DNA of 64,000 nt from Pempheris klunzingeri (taxonomy: Eukaryota; Chordata; Actinopteri; Acropomatiformes; Pempheridae), in NCBI RefSeq assembly GCF_042242105.1, contig NC_092013.1, positions 17,993,618-18,057,617 on the forward strand, written 5' to 3'. The notes under the pieces are model-generated. The model had not been told where the DNA came from. It made no database searches and worked only from the letters and a program-made list of their open reading frames with translations. This document shows positions 45,265-57,523 of this stretch, piece after piece (within the stretch, counting starts at the first letter, position 1; every line of letters starts with the position of its first letter). The position numbers and the translations under genes were made by a program.

Positions 45265-46985
45265 CTAATTAGTGTCACATCATATACATTTTGAGACTCT
45301 TCCGGTATTTTATAATCTGGGTTCAGCCTTGAAATCTACCTGCCTCTTTGACCCCATGCCGGCTAAACTTTTTAAGGATCTGTGGCCATTTCTGGGGCCT
45401 ACAACGCTGAATAAACTGAACTGTAAATTTATCACTTCTATCTTGTACTGTATTTTATGTAGTACTGACTCAAAGGCCACCTCGGTGCTTCTGTTACTGG
45501 ATCCCAGTGCAGCACTTGCATTTACCATAGATCACTGTATACTCCTAGACCGGCTCGAAAGCCAATTTGGCTCTTGCATGGTTCAAGTCTTGCTTATCTG
45601 AAAGAACAGTGTGTTCTCATAATAATAATACATCACTATTCAACAATTGTGAAATATCTGTGAATATTCTCTCCATACATTTCCTCTCTTGGCCAAATCA
45701 CACACAGGTAGGAAATAGATTTCCTCCACTATGCTGACGACATTTCGCTGTATGTGGATGTCACATAATTTTCTGCTCCTAAATGCTGATTAAACTGAGA
45801 GGCTGGTCATTAGCCCTGTTCAACACAGACACCAGTTTGATCAGCAGTAACGCTCAACAACTGTGCAACTTCACAAAGTTTGACAGTCAAGAATCTTGCA
45901 TTTGATCCTACCCTCTCTTTTCATGAGGCCTTTTCTGTATGTGGCTGATGCAGAGATCTTAATTCATGCCTTTGTTTCATCCAGACATCCTAAAATGGTT
46001 CTAAATGCTGCAGCCAAAATTCTGACACAAACCAGAAAATTTGATCATATTACACCAATTTTAGCTTCACTCCATTGGCTCTCTCTCCTTGTCAGATCAG
46101 ACTTTAAGGCACCTCTGATGACTTACAATGCTGTAAATGGGCTTGCCCCTTCATACCTGTCTGATTTCATTATTCTTGCTTTATATTCCATCTTGTGCTC
46201 TCCGCTCTCAGAATAAGGGACTTATGTTGGTCCCCAGAGTTAAAAACGAAGTCAGCAGGCTGCAGGATCTTTTTCTGTTGTCCCCTGTTCCTCCTGAATA
46301 ACCTCCCTGCTGACATCAGACAATCTGATTCCATTAAATCCAACCATAAAACAGTTTTTTTCGCCTTCACTTTAGGTTGGTGCTTATTCTGCGGTTCAGG
46401 CCTTGCGCCTGTTGCCATTGTCCTTTTGGTGGGTTACTCTCAGTCTCAATGACTCTCTCTCTCAGCGTACTTACAGACCATCTTTGTTCTGCTGACGTGA
46501 ATAAACTGTAAAGTTTATAATAACTGCTACATTTCTCTAAGCCTCTGTTTTTGTTCTGTTCCCACAAGCCTCCATGCTGTGTGAGTCTCTATTACCCTCT
46601 CTTTCTCACTTTCTTTGTGTGGCCTGTTCTCCTCCAGGTCTCCATTGTGGAGAGGAGGTCATATGACTGGGTCCCATTTCACTGCACCTGGGGTTGTTTT
46701 CAGTATTCACCATGATCCACATTCTGCACACATTTTATAATCACATAATCTACATTTATCAGAAATGTTGACATTGCATTTTGTATATATTGTGATTTTG
46801 TTGATATGTTCTGTACATGCAACATCTGTCTGAGAGTGATCCCCCTTCTCTTGATCTTTTCCCCATTTAAAATGCTTTTTTGAGTTTTTCGAAGGACAGA
46901 GGGTACTATACACTGTACAGATCGCCCACTGGGGCAAATTGTGATTGTGGGATATATAAATAAATCTGGCTTGACTTGACTATAC
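45265..46985 (+). mobile_element. Decayed LINE (L2/CR1-like), 3' part of reverse transcriptase
   Basis: Frames on + recall the reverse transcriptase of fish L2-type LINEs. In order: PMPAKLFKDLWPFLGPTTLN (about 45355), a TIDHCILLDRLES segment (about 45522), a degraded YADD catalytic box read as HYADDISLYV (about 45730), DAEILIHAFVSSR (about 45945), FDHITPILASLHWL and GLAPSYLSDF (46045-46165), and LPADIRQSDSI (46295). Between them the frame is broken several times. The 3' end (46915-46985) has CCCACTGGGGCAAATTGTGA, GGGATATATAAATAAA and a TTGAC repeat, the usual tail of this group. The 5' half is absent. It is an old, inactive copy. Confidence 0.8.
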
Positions 46986-48499
46986 ACAGAAGTCTAATTA
47001 AAACAACCACATACAGTAAGGAGAGCTTGTGCAGCTGTTTTGTCAAGCATGTTTTCATTGCACTGCACATTTATACCTGTCACTGGCTGTCAACATAATT
47101 ATTCCCTGAGGGAAAGGGGAGAAAATAACTGTATGTCAATTAGCACAGTTTAACACAGAGAGCATCAGTCACTTTGAATAAGTGTGCTTTGATAACAGTA
47201 ACTTGTTAATTTGAAGCCCAGTGTGCCACTGCATGCATTGTTAAAGTCTTTCATACCATTAACAAGTTTCTTTCTAATAACAGAATAAACCACCAAAAGG
47301 TAACATATGAGTTACCTTATGAATATATTACAGAGAGGGTTTGCTGTGAAATTGGCCTGTATGATGTCTCAGTTTTGACATAAAGCAAACCTCTGATTTC
47401 CAAAGCTATTTTGTATTCTGCCAATCACTTTTTACCACTGACAATTGGTAGTACAGGGAGACAGAGTGCAATCTCAGAGCTTCACTGGCCTGTGCAATAT
47501 TACTTTTATGCATGACTACCGTCTACACTATGAGTGGAAGTTAGAGAGGAAAAAATTAACTGGGATCTCAATCATTTTGAATAGTCAAAGGAAAGGAAGT
47601 TAAAATGGTGGGTGTATGGATGGCCACGCTGTTGTTCTCGCTACTGCATATAATGCACACAATCAGAAGACTTCTACATTTAAAAGCTTTGAATTTATAT
47701 TTGATGTTAAACTAGCTGCTGCCACATGGACCGCCTTAAGGCGGTATGAAACCGAGTGTTTAACTTGTTGTCAGTAAAGCAATGCTGCATACATGCATCC
47801 AGCCAACGGTAAACTGTGCATAACCTTGTTGGTACAGTACAGGATGAAAAAGCTTTTCTTTCCTTCTCTCCATGACTGGCACACTCAGATATTTCATCTG
47901 GATTCACTGAAAATAGATGCTGATTCATTCTTAAGAGTGGTGGAGGGCTCTACACAGCTCTTGCCTCTGTATTCCATTCTATCCTACAGAGCAAACAATA
48001 TGAGTTAATGCTATTGATTCAGGCCCATGTAGCCTCCAGCTCTTTGGTGCATTATACAAAGAGAATCTCAAAATGTCTATATCAAGAATATTCCTTGAGT
48101 TTATTTCAGAATTGTGTTAAAGCAAAAAACAGCAGGTTCTCCATTAATTCAGTTGAAAAAGTTCATTAGAATTTCACACGAGCAATTTCATTACAGCACT
48201 TGAAAATTTTAAAAACTAAAATCAGTGTAAACTCAATTCTCAAGCAGTATCCTTATGAGCACTCTTCGTGGACAGCTAAAAAAAAAAAAAAAGTAATTGC
48301 TGGCCATTTAATTTTCAATTATCTCTTCAATGAAAACTAATTCCTTTCATGTCATATTATAGACTAGGTGCCCATTTTGCTAAGCCCATATCTAATACAT
48401 GCAGTGGCACAATACAATTTACTTTTGCCTTCCTCTCAAGCACAGCAGAGGAGTGTGCAGCAGACCACCAATGAAATAAGAGACAGAGACAAAGAGGGG

Positions 48500-48570
<71 letters not shown>

Positions 48571-51500
48571 TTAGGGTGAGGCCTGCATGTGAATATTTAA
48601 TTAGTTGTTAATGAAAAGAAGTCATTAGGATTAATTCCTCCTTAAGGCTAATTTAAATGTTCTTTTGCACTTCTCATGAGAGTAGAAGTGTGCATGTGAG
48701 GGACTGAGGTGGAGTTCCCATGCTGTCCCATAATGGTGTTAAAACTGTGTAGCAGCAATGAGCTCACAAGTCAACACCAAATACGCATTTACTGGAGCAA
48801 TTCTGAGCAGCCTGTTTTGCTCATGAAAAGCACGATCATTGGCTTACCTTACTTATAAAATATCATAGATAACATGAGTGTAGCTGTGTTGTCCTAGATG
48901 TTGGTGGTAAAAGAGAATCTGTGAGCCTGTGATCCAAAATACTTCTCTAACATTACTAGCTCTCTAAATATCCCGTTAAACTCATCTCGGATTGAGGCAG
49001 TAAGCGCACAAAGTTTGTGGATGATGATTCTAAAACTTTTCCTCCAGGGGCACAGCATCAATCTCGCCGTGGAGAGATCTGATGCTGTATTAAACTGGAG
49101 AATAAACTGGGAATAACCCATGTGGAGACACAATCAACCAATCTAAGAGGGCAGAAGAGCAGATATGAGATGACACTACCTCCTCACTCACACATTTCAT
49201 TCCCAGTGTCCTTCAGCTGCGCTAACCAGACACTGACATCAAACTGGCTTTAGGTATAATGGCTAGGCCTTTCAGCAGTAGCTCCAAAAGCCTATTATAG
49301 AATAAGCCACCGAACGGGCACATGTCAAACTCCAGAATCAAAGCAAGAAAGGCTATTTTCTACCTGAGTAACTATTACCATCATTTGGTGTGCAAGGAAC
49401 TCTGCAGGCAATTCCCTAAAGAGCCTGACCTGGAAAATGCTTACATGAAAAATAGATGCGTGGAGTTGTTTCTGCTCAGCATTAGCCTGGCAATGATTTG
49501 CTCTTGAAACACCTAGTAGGCACATAATAACAGGTTACATGGAGAGGGAAGTAGGGAAGCATCACCCTTACAATGTTACACATGCATAAGTATAACATCA
49601 CTCCAAGGAGAAGGCATCTTGGTGAACCGCATCACAAATGGCCGCGGCACAATTATGGGTATCGAGGCTTTCTGTTGATGGATTCCCCTGCTGTCGATAA
49701 AGGCGTCCTTGACTGATAATGATCATTGGCCACTTGGGTAGTATGCATTTGTCCGGGCTGGAACCTGCAGATACTCATTATTAGATCTAACGACCATCTG
49801 TCTATGAAGACCTTGTCTACCACCTTCGGATGACGTCATGCCTTGGGCCAGCGCCAAGGCAACAGTTCCTTGGAAGCAGGTTCAACGCGTGGGCTGGAAA
49901 CAGACTAAAAATCATCAGGGTCAAGAGCCTCTTGCTCCCTCGGTGTCCTGCTTGCTCAATGATAACTAAAGAGACTTGTCAATGGGACCCCAGGGCGTAT
50001 TCATATTCCCTGCCAGCTCCCTCTGAGTTGGTTGGCACTCCATGTAGCCTTGGCCAAAGTAAAAGCCAATCTGCATGGAGTGAGCTGAAAGGAAAAGAGA
50101 CCACAAGAGAGAGGAGAGGAGGCGGGTGGAGATACTGGATAATCTTCCCATGTGTGCAAACCTACTCTCACCAGTGTAATCCAAATAAAATATTAAAGAA
50201 GACCCGACCTCACAGAGTGTTATGGAGACAAACCTCTTGTTTCCCATGTGCTAACATTTAATTTCTTTAGACGAGACTTTTACTACTGATAACATAACTA
50301 AAACAACAAAGGCGTACTCATTCTGCATGGACGCTGAAATGTAAGTGCCAAATACCTCTATCTTACTATTGGTTCAAACAGATTGGGTACTAATGAACTA
50401 TGTATCAAAGCTTACAAAAATAATATCTCTTACTATCAGACGAGAAACGGCTGTTGCTCATTGGTTATGTTATGTGAACTTATTGGTCTTGGAAAAGCAA
50501 CACTATATATATTAGATTTATGTTTATGCTGTATTTTATTGTTGCTGCTCAAAACTAGCATGTGCCTGACTGTTTGGACTTCAAAGTCTGGTTCACCCAA
50601 AGTCTCTGGTCCCTCCCTCACCGTAACTAAATAGGCAAGCCTCTGGGGTCTGTTATATATGTTGACCCCCACTGTGGCAGCATCTCCTGTGCCAAGAATA
50701 AAGACATAAAAAGCAGAAGACTGACTGGCTGTAGCCCAAGTGTGAGCCTCTGATATAGAGTAATGTTAGAATTAGCAAGCCAGATAAGATTTGGCCAAAC
50801 AATGTTGTACATAAGTAAGATTTATTTATCTGCAGTGGCATTACACACAACACATGGGCCTGCCGGTGACAGCGCTGCGTTCAGAGCTTTAGATAATATT
50901 TAGAGCTGATGAACAAACAGGACGGTTATGTACTACCACTCCCACACAGAGAGACGCACACTGGAGAGCTGCTTGTAGTAGAGCTTCAACACAGCTACCT
51001 CCACAGTGACTCAAAGGGCCATAAATGGACTCCTTGTGACCGTCAAAGCTCCAGCAGACTTCCTGTATTTCCAGCGAAGAAACAGAGTCTGACAGTAGCA
51101 GCTCACAGCTGATTAGCTGTGACTACCAGCTCTACGACGGCGTCAGTGCTGCGCTGAGCAGCGGTCAGTCTGTCTGAACCTCCACGTCATACACAGAGGA
51201 AACAAGGCCACTGATCCTACAGGCATCCCTCACTGCTCTGTTGTAGTTTTGTAAAATATGCTGGGAAGGAAGGTTCTAGCAGAATTTGAAGGCATACAAC
51301 ATCAGTGTCAACACTAAGATCTTGACTCTCACACAGTGGGTGCTCCGGTCTTAAACGGGAACTTCATTAACTTAATTGCACAAAACAATGTGTTTGGTGA
51401 GTTTTACATTACTGCTATTTGGAGCACAGCTAATGTTAAAGCAGATAGACACACACTTTAATCCAATTCCTCACACTTTGGCGTTAGTGTTCTTTTGGTT

Positions 51501-54500
51501 TTAGAAAGGTTAAAAACACAACTACTAATCTATGACTGGACAATCATGTTCTGAGGGAGAGGTTTTGTAAAAAAAAAGGCTTCCTTGAGGCAGCCTTCAA
51601 AGTGATGAGCTCATCAGCATGTGCACTTTTTAAGAACTGACCAATCACAGTAGAGGCTGTTGACATCATTGTTTACAACAACAGAAATTATCGCAACAAA
51701 ATGAAAGACAATTTTATGGGAATAATGGGTATGCTTTTAATATTTATACTGTATGTTATACTGTATATGGAAGTATAAATGCTCACTGTCGTGTTCCCTG
51801 TGTATCTCAGTGCTTGTCTGCTCAATGAAAACATCCCTCCTCCCTCCTGACCCATCTCTTGCATTCAAAGGCCCAATCAGTAATTTATGTTGCGAGTGCA
51901 GTCACATATATTTGAAGTTTCACTTTCAGAACAAAAATGAATTATAATAAAGCATACTGTGTCTTTCTCAACTGACAATTATTGAAAAAATATAGGGCTG
52001 CATTACTCCTGTTATACAAAAACTACAGACTTTCAACTTTTCAACACCAATAACTCAGATTTCGTTTCAGTCTAAAACCATATAATCAGTTTGGTAGTTG
52101 TGGCAAATTCCACTTCTGTATATCTAACATTTTGACCATCAAACCAAGCAAATAATGCACCTTAGAAATAAAAATGTCAGATCTAATGCGTGTAATACCT
52201 GATACTTGTAATAAAATAAACACTGCACAGATGCTTTTTCTGACGCATAAAGATAACTGCTATGTAGCGTGGTCGTGCATGAACACTGGTTGTATTTTTA
52301 CACTATACCTTTTGATAATCTGTGTGATTGATTTGGTGAATGCGGTGTTCCACTCACCAAACATGATAACAAATGTGAGCTCAACTTCTGAGCTTTCAGT
52401 GTGATTTGTAAAATAAAGACCAGCTTTCATGGTGCCAATGGATGGAAATATATTCATAAGCAGGCCTGGACCGCAGGGAAGTCTAGGCAGAGCTGAACCA
52501 AAGAGCCACCTGCAAAGAAAGCTGCGCTGAAAAACCACTTTGTCAGAGAGGCCTATTCATCCAGGTAGCTCTAAGGAGCATTACACATCATATTCTTCAG
52601 AATATGGACAGAAGTATCCTCTCAGTAAGCTACTCCAGCATCACTGTGGCACTAACAGACAACCACGATAAAAGCTAACTTTGGGAAAGTGTAAGTCCTA
52701 ACATCTCCCTACTATCAAAATGCGCTTTAGTAATTTAATATCTACCGTAATATCAAACCCATGTGTGTCTCTGTCCAGAATTCACATCATCTCACTGGAA
52801 CGGAGCATGGCTCATCTTCCCAGCACCACGGATCAATATAAGATGCCACATTGTCACAGTCAATACTATGGCAAATAGCAATTACGGACAAATTATGAAC
52901 AATTTCATGGGTGAGCTCCCCTCGCCTCTTGGCAATACGGTGTCCATGACAGATTTGGCACTGGCAGTCTTGCGACACATCTGCCTTATTGCCTGTGTTT
53001 GGCTCACTCACTCACTCTGACATATTTGGATGTTCCATTCAGTCAACTACAGAGAATTGGTCAAGGGAGAAAATAGATTTGTTCAGGGATTTGTGCGAGC
53101 CTGTCTATGACTGTGTGTATGCATGCATGTATAAACATTTGAGAATGTGCATGTGTGTGTACAACATGTTTGCCAGTACTACTGTATATGTGCACATACC
53201 TGTGTGCGTTTTCTGTTGTGGGGTATTTATTTTCTGTTAAGAATATATATAGAATAAAAAGACAATTAATCTTAACCTTTAATCTTTATCTGTGGTCATG
53301 TTGACACAGTAATGTATTAATGATGAACCATTATAAATTATGGGATTTTTGGAGATTTACAAACACATACAACATATAAAAGCATTCTTGTGATATTGTT
53401 AAAAAACATATTGCAAAATGTGATATATTTTGTCCCAAAATATGGATGGCTTAACAGCGTACTGCTGTTGATGGGGGCAGCAGTACATCAAATTTTAACC
53501 AAAAAAAAAAAAAAAGTGGACCACCCCAACAATTTTTTTTATATTAGTTCAAGTTAAAGCCATATCCAGAATCTTTTCACTGCTTTTCATTGCCGTCAGG
53601 CAGCGTTTTCCAACAGGGAACTGAAGCTGTTCTCTCTATGATTGCTCTCTTCAAAGCCACCAAACTCCATTGACAGGAACAGTAATTTTACCCACAGAAA
53701 ACCGGAGTTACTGGTTTATCACTGCCTTAATAAGTTAGGCAGCAGCAGAAAAACGTATCTTCATTATTCTTGAGGTCCACTGTTAAACATGCAAAACTAA
53801 CACTAAAAATAATCTAAATACGCTTCTAAGTTTTTACTTTTTTAACAAAATTTCACTTTTAAAAGCTTATCCGTCTTTGACCGCATACATAAGTATGAAT
53901 ACATATATGTATGTTTGAATGCTGTTTACAAATGACGGTGTTTAGAAAGGGAATGTTTACTTGAATCTACATACATACAGTATGTGTTCAGTTTCTGTGT
54001 ACAGTATATGTGCATTTGTGTACAAATATGTAGTGAACGTGTATGAACCTGAAAAAGAAACAATATTTCTTTGAGCACTTTCAAAATTCTCTTTGTTTTC
54101 TATTAAATAACATAGATGCTTTAAATTAGTCACAAATATGTAATGTTTCCAAGGCATATCTGATGAAAAAGTAATGCGTTACTTATCTTTTTCTTATGGG
54201 GTGCACTTTCTGTGTGCAGTAAGGTCTTCATGTGGACCTCTGCCCTTTTTTGTTCAGTGCTAAAGTGCCCGACACTGTCAGCTATGCTTTTAAACAAAAA
54301 ATTTATTGTAACTCTGCTCTAACTTTGCTATTTTAATTCTTACTCCTTAGAGAATTTGTCACTTGGCTGACTCAGTGTTTACAATTTTGAATTTACCCCA
54401 AAACAGTGCAGTGTGTTGATGAGCAACTCGATTTATCCAAGCTTGTCCACTTGAAAATGACAGATAAACACATTCAAAAGCCACGCTTCAGACCTCTTCA

Positions 54501-56030
54501 GCAGCAGCAATGAATACAAATAAATCCCAGTGTGCTAAGTCATGTGTAAGTGCAGTAACATCTTTGTCAAATGAATACTAAAAATTGTAAACCGCCTTCT
54601 AACCTGAGGAACATTTCTAAGCCCTCAGCATGATGAATGAAAAAATGTGTTCATCTTTTAGTTAAGAGGTCCTACGAATGAACGCAAGCAATTCAACAAG
54701 CCATGCAAAATGTAACACCATGTCTGGCAACGTTATATAACTATTACCTGACAAATTCAGGAGACATTTGTGAGTGCAAAAATATGTTAAAATGTTTTGT
54801 AATATGCAAAATGTGCTTCTGAATTGTATCTCAACCGACTGGTGTGTGTTTTATGAAACTAAAGTTTACATTTTTATTCACATTTTTATACATAGAAACA
54901 ATAAGTAAGTTGTGTTTTTTGAGATATTGTGTACTTGGTATTGTTTTCATGTTTTGTGAAATGTCAACCAAACATTACCTAAATACCCTTGTAGTAGCAA
55001 CGTAAATACCAATAGTAGACATGGAACACAGGATAAACAGATGCAGCATGTCACCAAATGCACCACAACTCACTTCTAGCATACTGATAACATTTGGCCA
55101 CTCTACACTTTAGGTGGGTACACTCAATCAGTGATGCAGCCATTTTGCCGAACATAAATATCGAGTAGCCAACAAACAACAGCACCACTTAGATGGTTTT
55201 TTCCATGGTAGGGCTAATTAGCACTGCAGGAGGTTAATATGTAGCTAGCTTTGTAGCTGTCAGGTAAGTAGCTTCATTACTTCACAACACTCAAACATAC
55301 CGCAAATAGCTCCCTGAGCACATAAATGCATCACTGTTAACTATTAACTATTAAACATTAGCATGAGGGAAAGGAGGACACGAGCTACCGACAGCCCTGC
55401 GCGCCCCCTGCTGGAGCCCCCTGGTAACTACTGCTGGTTTGTAAGTAACTATTAACATAAAACGTAGGAAACCACAAAAATAATATTCTTTAACAGCTGC
55501 AACTGACGGTAAACATCGTGACCACAAAATGCGACATAACATTAATAAGTTAGAAAAAAAGAATGTGATTTACGAGGTCATTAAAGGAGATGTTTTGCTG
55601 TTTCGCCCTTACGGGCTACCGTAGAATACCCACACAGGTAGTTAACGTTACTTTCCTTTACACCTTAATGTTTGGCATTAGCTAACATTACTAGCTAAAG
55701 TAACCTACCCTTAAAAAACGAGTAAAGTAACTCACTCTACACCTCCTTTAAATGGTAAGCTAGGCCGTTGCTGTGCTTTATAAAATTAAAATAATACAAA
55801 CTTTCCGGTGTAGACAGTAAAAGTTCATGCTAGCTGTGTTTTAAGCTAGCTCGGAGCGAAGGCAGCAGAGCACAACAGTGAGTGATCAGGCGGTGGTGAC
55901 TAATTTTGGAGTCATACCGTATCATGGTCGATGAAACCAGGCTCAGTACATCAGCCTTAGCCTGCTTCTGGGTGAACTAATGGCATTGCTGAAGTGACAC
56001 CGACGCTGGACTCCGTCACCCGGTGTAAAA
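46986..56030. other. Gene-poor interval upstream of asic1
   Basis: Nine kilobases without a recognisable gene. Contents: a GT/G microsatellite at 48503-48570, AT-rich DNA, and several blocks of complex, non-repetitive sequence (49600-49870, 52430-52600, 52780-52990) that are candidates for conserved non-coding elements. Short open frames here match no family known to me. Confidence 0.45.
48503..48570. repeat. (GT)n microsatellite ending in a poly(G) run
   Basis: About 25 GT units followed by 17 consecutive G. The G-run could form a quadruplex and is likely to be length-variable and hard to sequence exactly. Confidence 0.95.
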
Positions 56031-56499
56031 CGCATGCCGTCCTATCCTGGCGCTCTGCTGTTTGGGGCGAATTTAATTGATCCGGGCAAACCGCGACCGC
56101 CTCTGAGGTGGTTTCCCCTCAGTCCACAACGCAGAGCATTTCAGCCGGTAAATAACCTTCTTCTTAAAACCACTTGCACACATATTTTATTTTTATATTT
56201 TTCAATTCAAGGATAAGCCAGCTGGGAAAGCAAATAAAAGCGGAGTAATTATCCCTGCATTGTTGTGGAGGCAGCTCGGAGGAGGGGATGGATGCGAGCA
56301 GGCGAGCAGAGGCGCACCGAGGCAGCTACCTGACAGACCCAGCTCCCCTGTGATGCAGCTGTTTATGCCGGCTGCGAAAAACACAGGACACCCCGACGAC
56401 TGCTGCTCGAGCGCTAACGAGCGAGAAATCAGCGGCTATTTGTTATCCTGCACGTGTTGGGATTGCATATGAAGCCATGTCTCCAGTCTACTCTGCCTT

Positions 56500-56530
<31 letters not shown>

Positions 56531-57125
56531 ACACACCACCGCTTTGATTGTCTAATTCAGATGTCTCTGTTTTCCTCGCCGAGGTGATTTATCCTCTTGT
56601 TTTCTCTCTCCTCAACCGCGGACTGTTTTTTTTTTTTTTTTTTGTGTATGTTGTTTTTTTTTTTTTTTCTCCTGCAGACCTGCCCGGTGCTTTTGCTCCT
56701 TGTTTTGAGCGTGGAACCCAAATCTCAACTCGGTGATAATACAGAAGTGTGCGCGGAGAGGACAGCGTTGGCATCTGTCCATGCGCGCTCCACACCGGGC
56801 TATTTATTGTGGAGCTGTGACCCCAGCCGAGGTACCACACACGCTCGCCCCACCTGTACTTTCTCTGTACTTAGTTTTCATGTGAAGGACGGGGTGTTTT
56901 CAGCCTACCTCGGTTAAAATGCTCTGAATGTCGGGCTGTTTTTGCCGGCTGTCAGTGACGCAACATCTCACACAAGCTGCATGAGGAATACATGCGTAGA
57001 AGGGCGTGAACTTGCAGACACTAACCCCCTTTACCATTAAGAAAACATCCACCTCTCTATAAAGCCAGCTTCCTCCATTTGCAGCCCACTACCCTTCATC
57101 CATCTGAACTCACCGCGGGGACACG
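56031..57125 (+). promoter_or_regulatory. Promoter and 5' UTR region of asic1
   Basis: The kilobase before the asic1 start is higher in GC and CpG than the DNA upstream. It holds a short CA/GA repeat (56503-56531) and two poly(T) runs (56626-56643, 56653-56668). A TATA-like CTATAAAG at 57057-57064 lies 62 bases before the ATG and could set the start of a short-leader transcript. Other upstream starts are possible in the CpG-rich part. Confidence 0.45.
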
Positions 57126-57487
57126 ATGGATCTCAAAGCGGACTCGGAGGACATGGACTACAAGCAGCCGGCTCCTATTGAAGTTTTCGCCAGCAGGTCC
57201 ACGCTGCACGGCATCTCGCACATGTTCACTTATGAGCGGATGTGTATCAAGCGCAGCCTGTGGATTTTGTTCTTCCTGTGCTCCCTGGGTGTGCTGGTGA
57301 TGGTGTGCGTGGACCGGGTGCAGTTCTACTTCCAGTACCCCCACGTCACCAAGCTGGACGAGGTGGCGACTCCGATGATGGTGTTCCCCTCAGTCACCTT
57401 CTGCAACCTCAACTCCTTCCGCTTCAGCCGGGTGACACGCAACGACCTGTACCATGCTGGGGAGCTCCTTGCCTTGCTCAATGGCAG
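57126..57487 (+). CDS. asic1: Acid-sensing ion channel 1, first coding exon (partial gene)
   Basis: Subunit of a trimeric proton-gated sodium channel of the DEG/ENaC family in neuronal plasma membranes. Only exon 1 (about 120 residues, through LLALLNG and the first two bases of an Arg codon) is in the window; it ends at 57487. The cytosolic N-terminus carries the gating His-Gly pair at residues 28-29 (STLHG). The first membrane helix spans about 44-69 ([20 protein letters not shown] then DRVQFYF). The extracellular start [24 protein letters not shown] and [15 protein letters not shown] match ASIC1, with ASIC2 next best. Pro stands at 72 where mammalian ASIC1a has His; His73 is kept. The MDLK start is standard for the family. 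Position near a 12q13-like gene set supports asic1 over asic2; the fish subtype (a, b or c) is not resolved. Confidence 0.9.
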
Positions 57488-57523
57488 GTGTGTGTGTGTG
57501 TGTGCGTGTGTGTGTGTGTGTGT
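57488..57523 (+). repeat. (GT)n microsatellite forming the asic1 exon-1 splice donor
   Basis: The intron begins GTGTGTGTGTGTGTGCGTGT and continues as GT repeats for about 36 bases, so the donor site itself is the first unit of the microsatellite. Confidence 0.85.

Noticed and set aside
45272-46452. Frames that look like conserved protein (for example LASLHWL, APSYLSDF)
   Set aside because: They are pieces of LINE reverse transcriptase with a broken frame, not a host gene.
48553-48570. Poly(G) run as a regulatory quadruplex
   Set aside because: A single G-run at the end of a microsatellite far from any gene; structure possible, function unsupported.
56548-56917. Short frames across poly(T) runs before asic1
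   Set aside because: Low-complexity sequence in the asic1 5' region, with no family resemblance.
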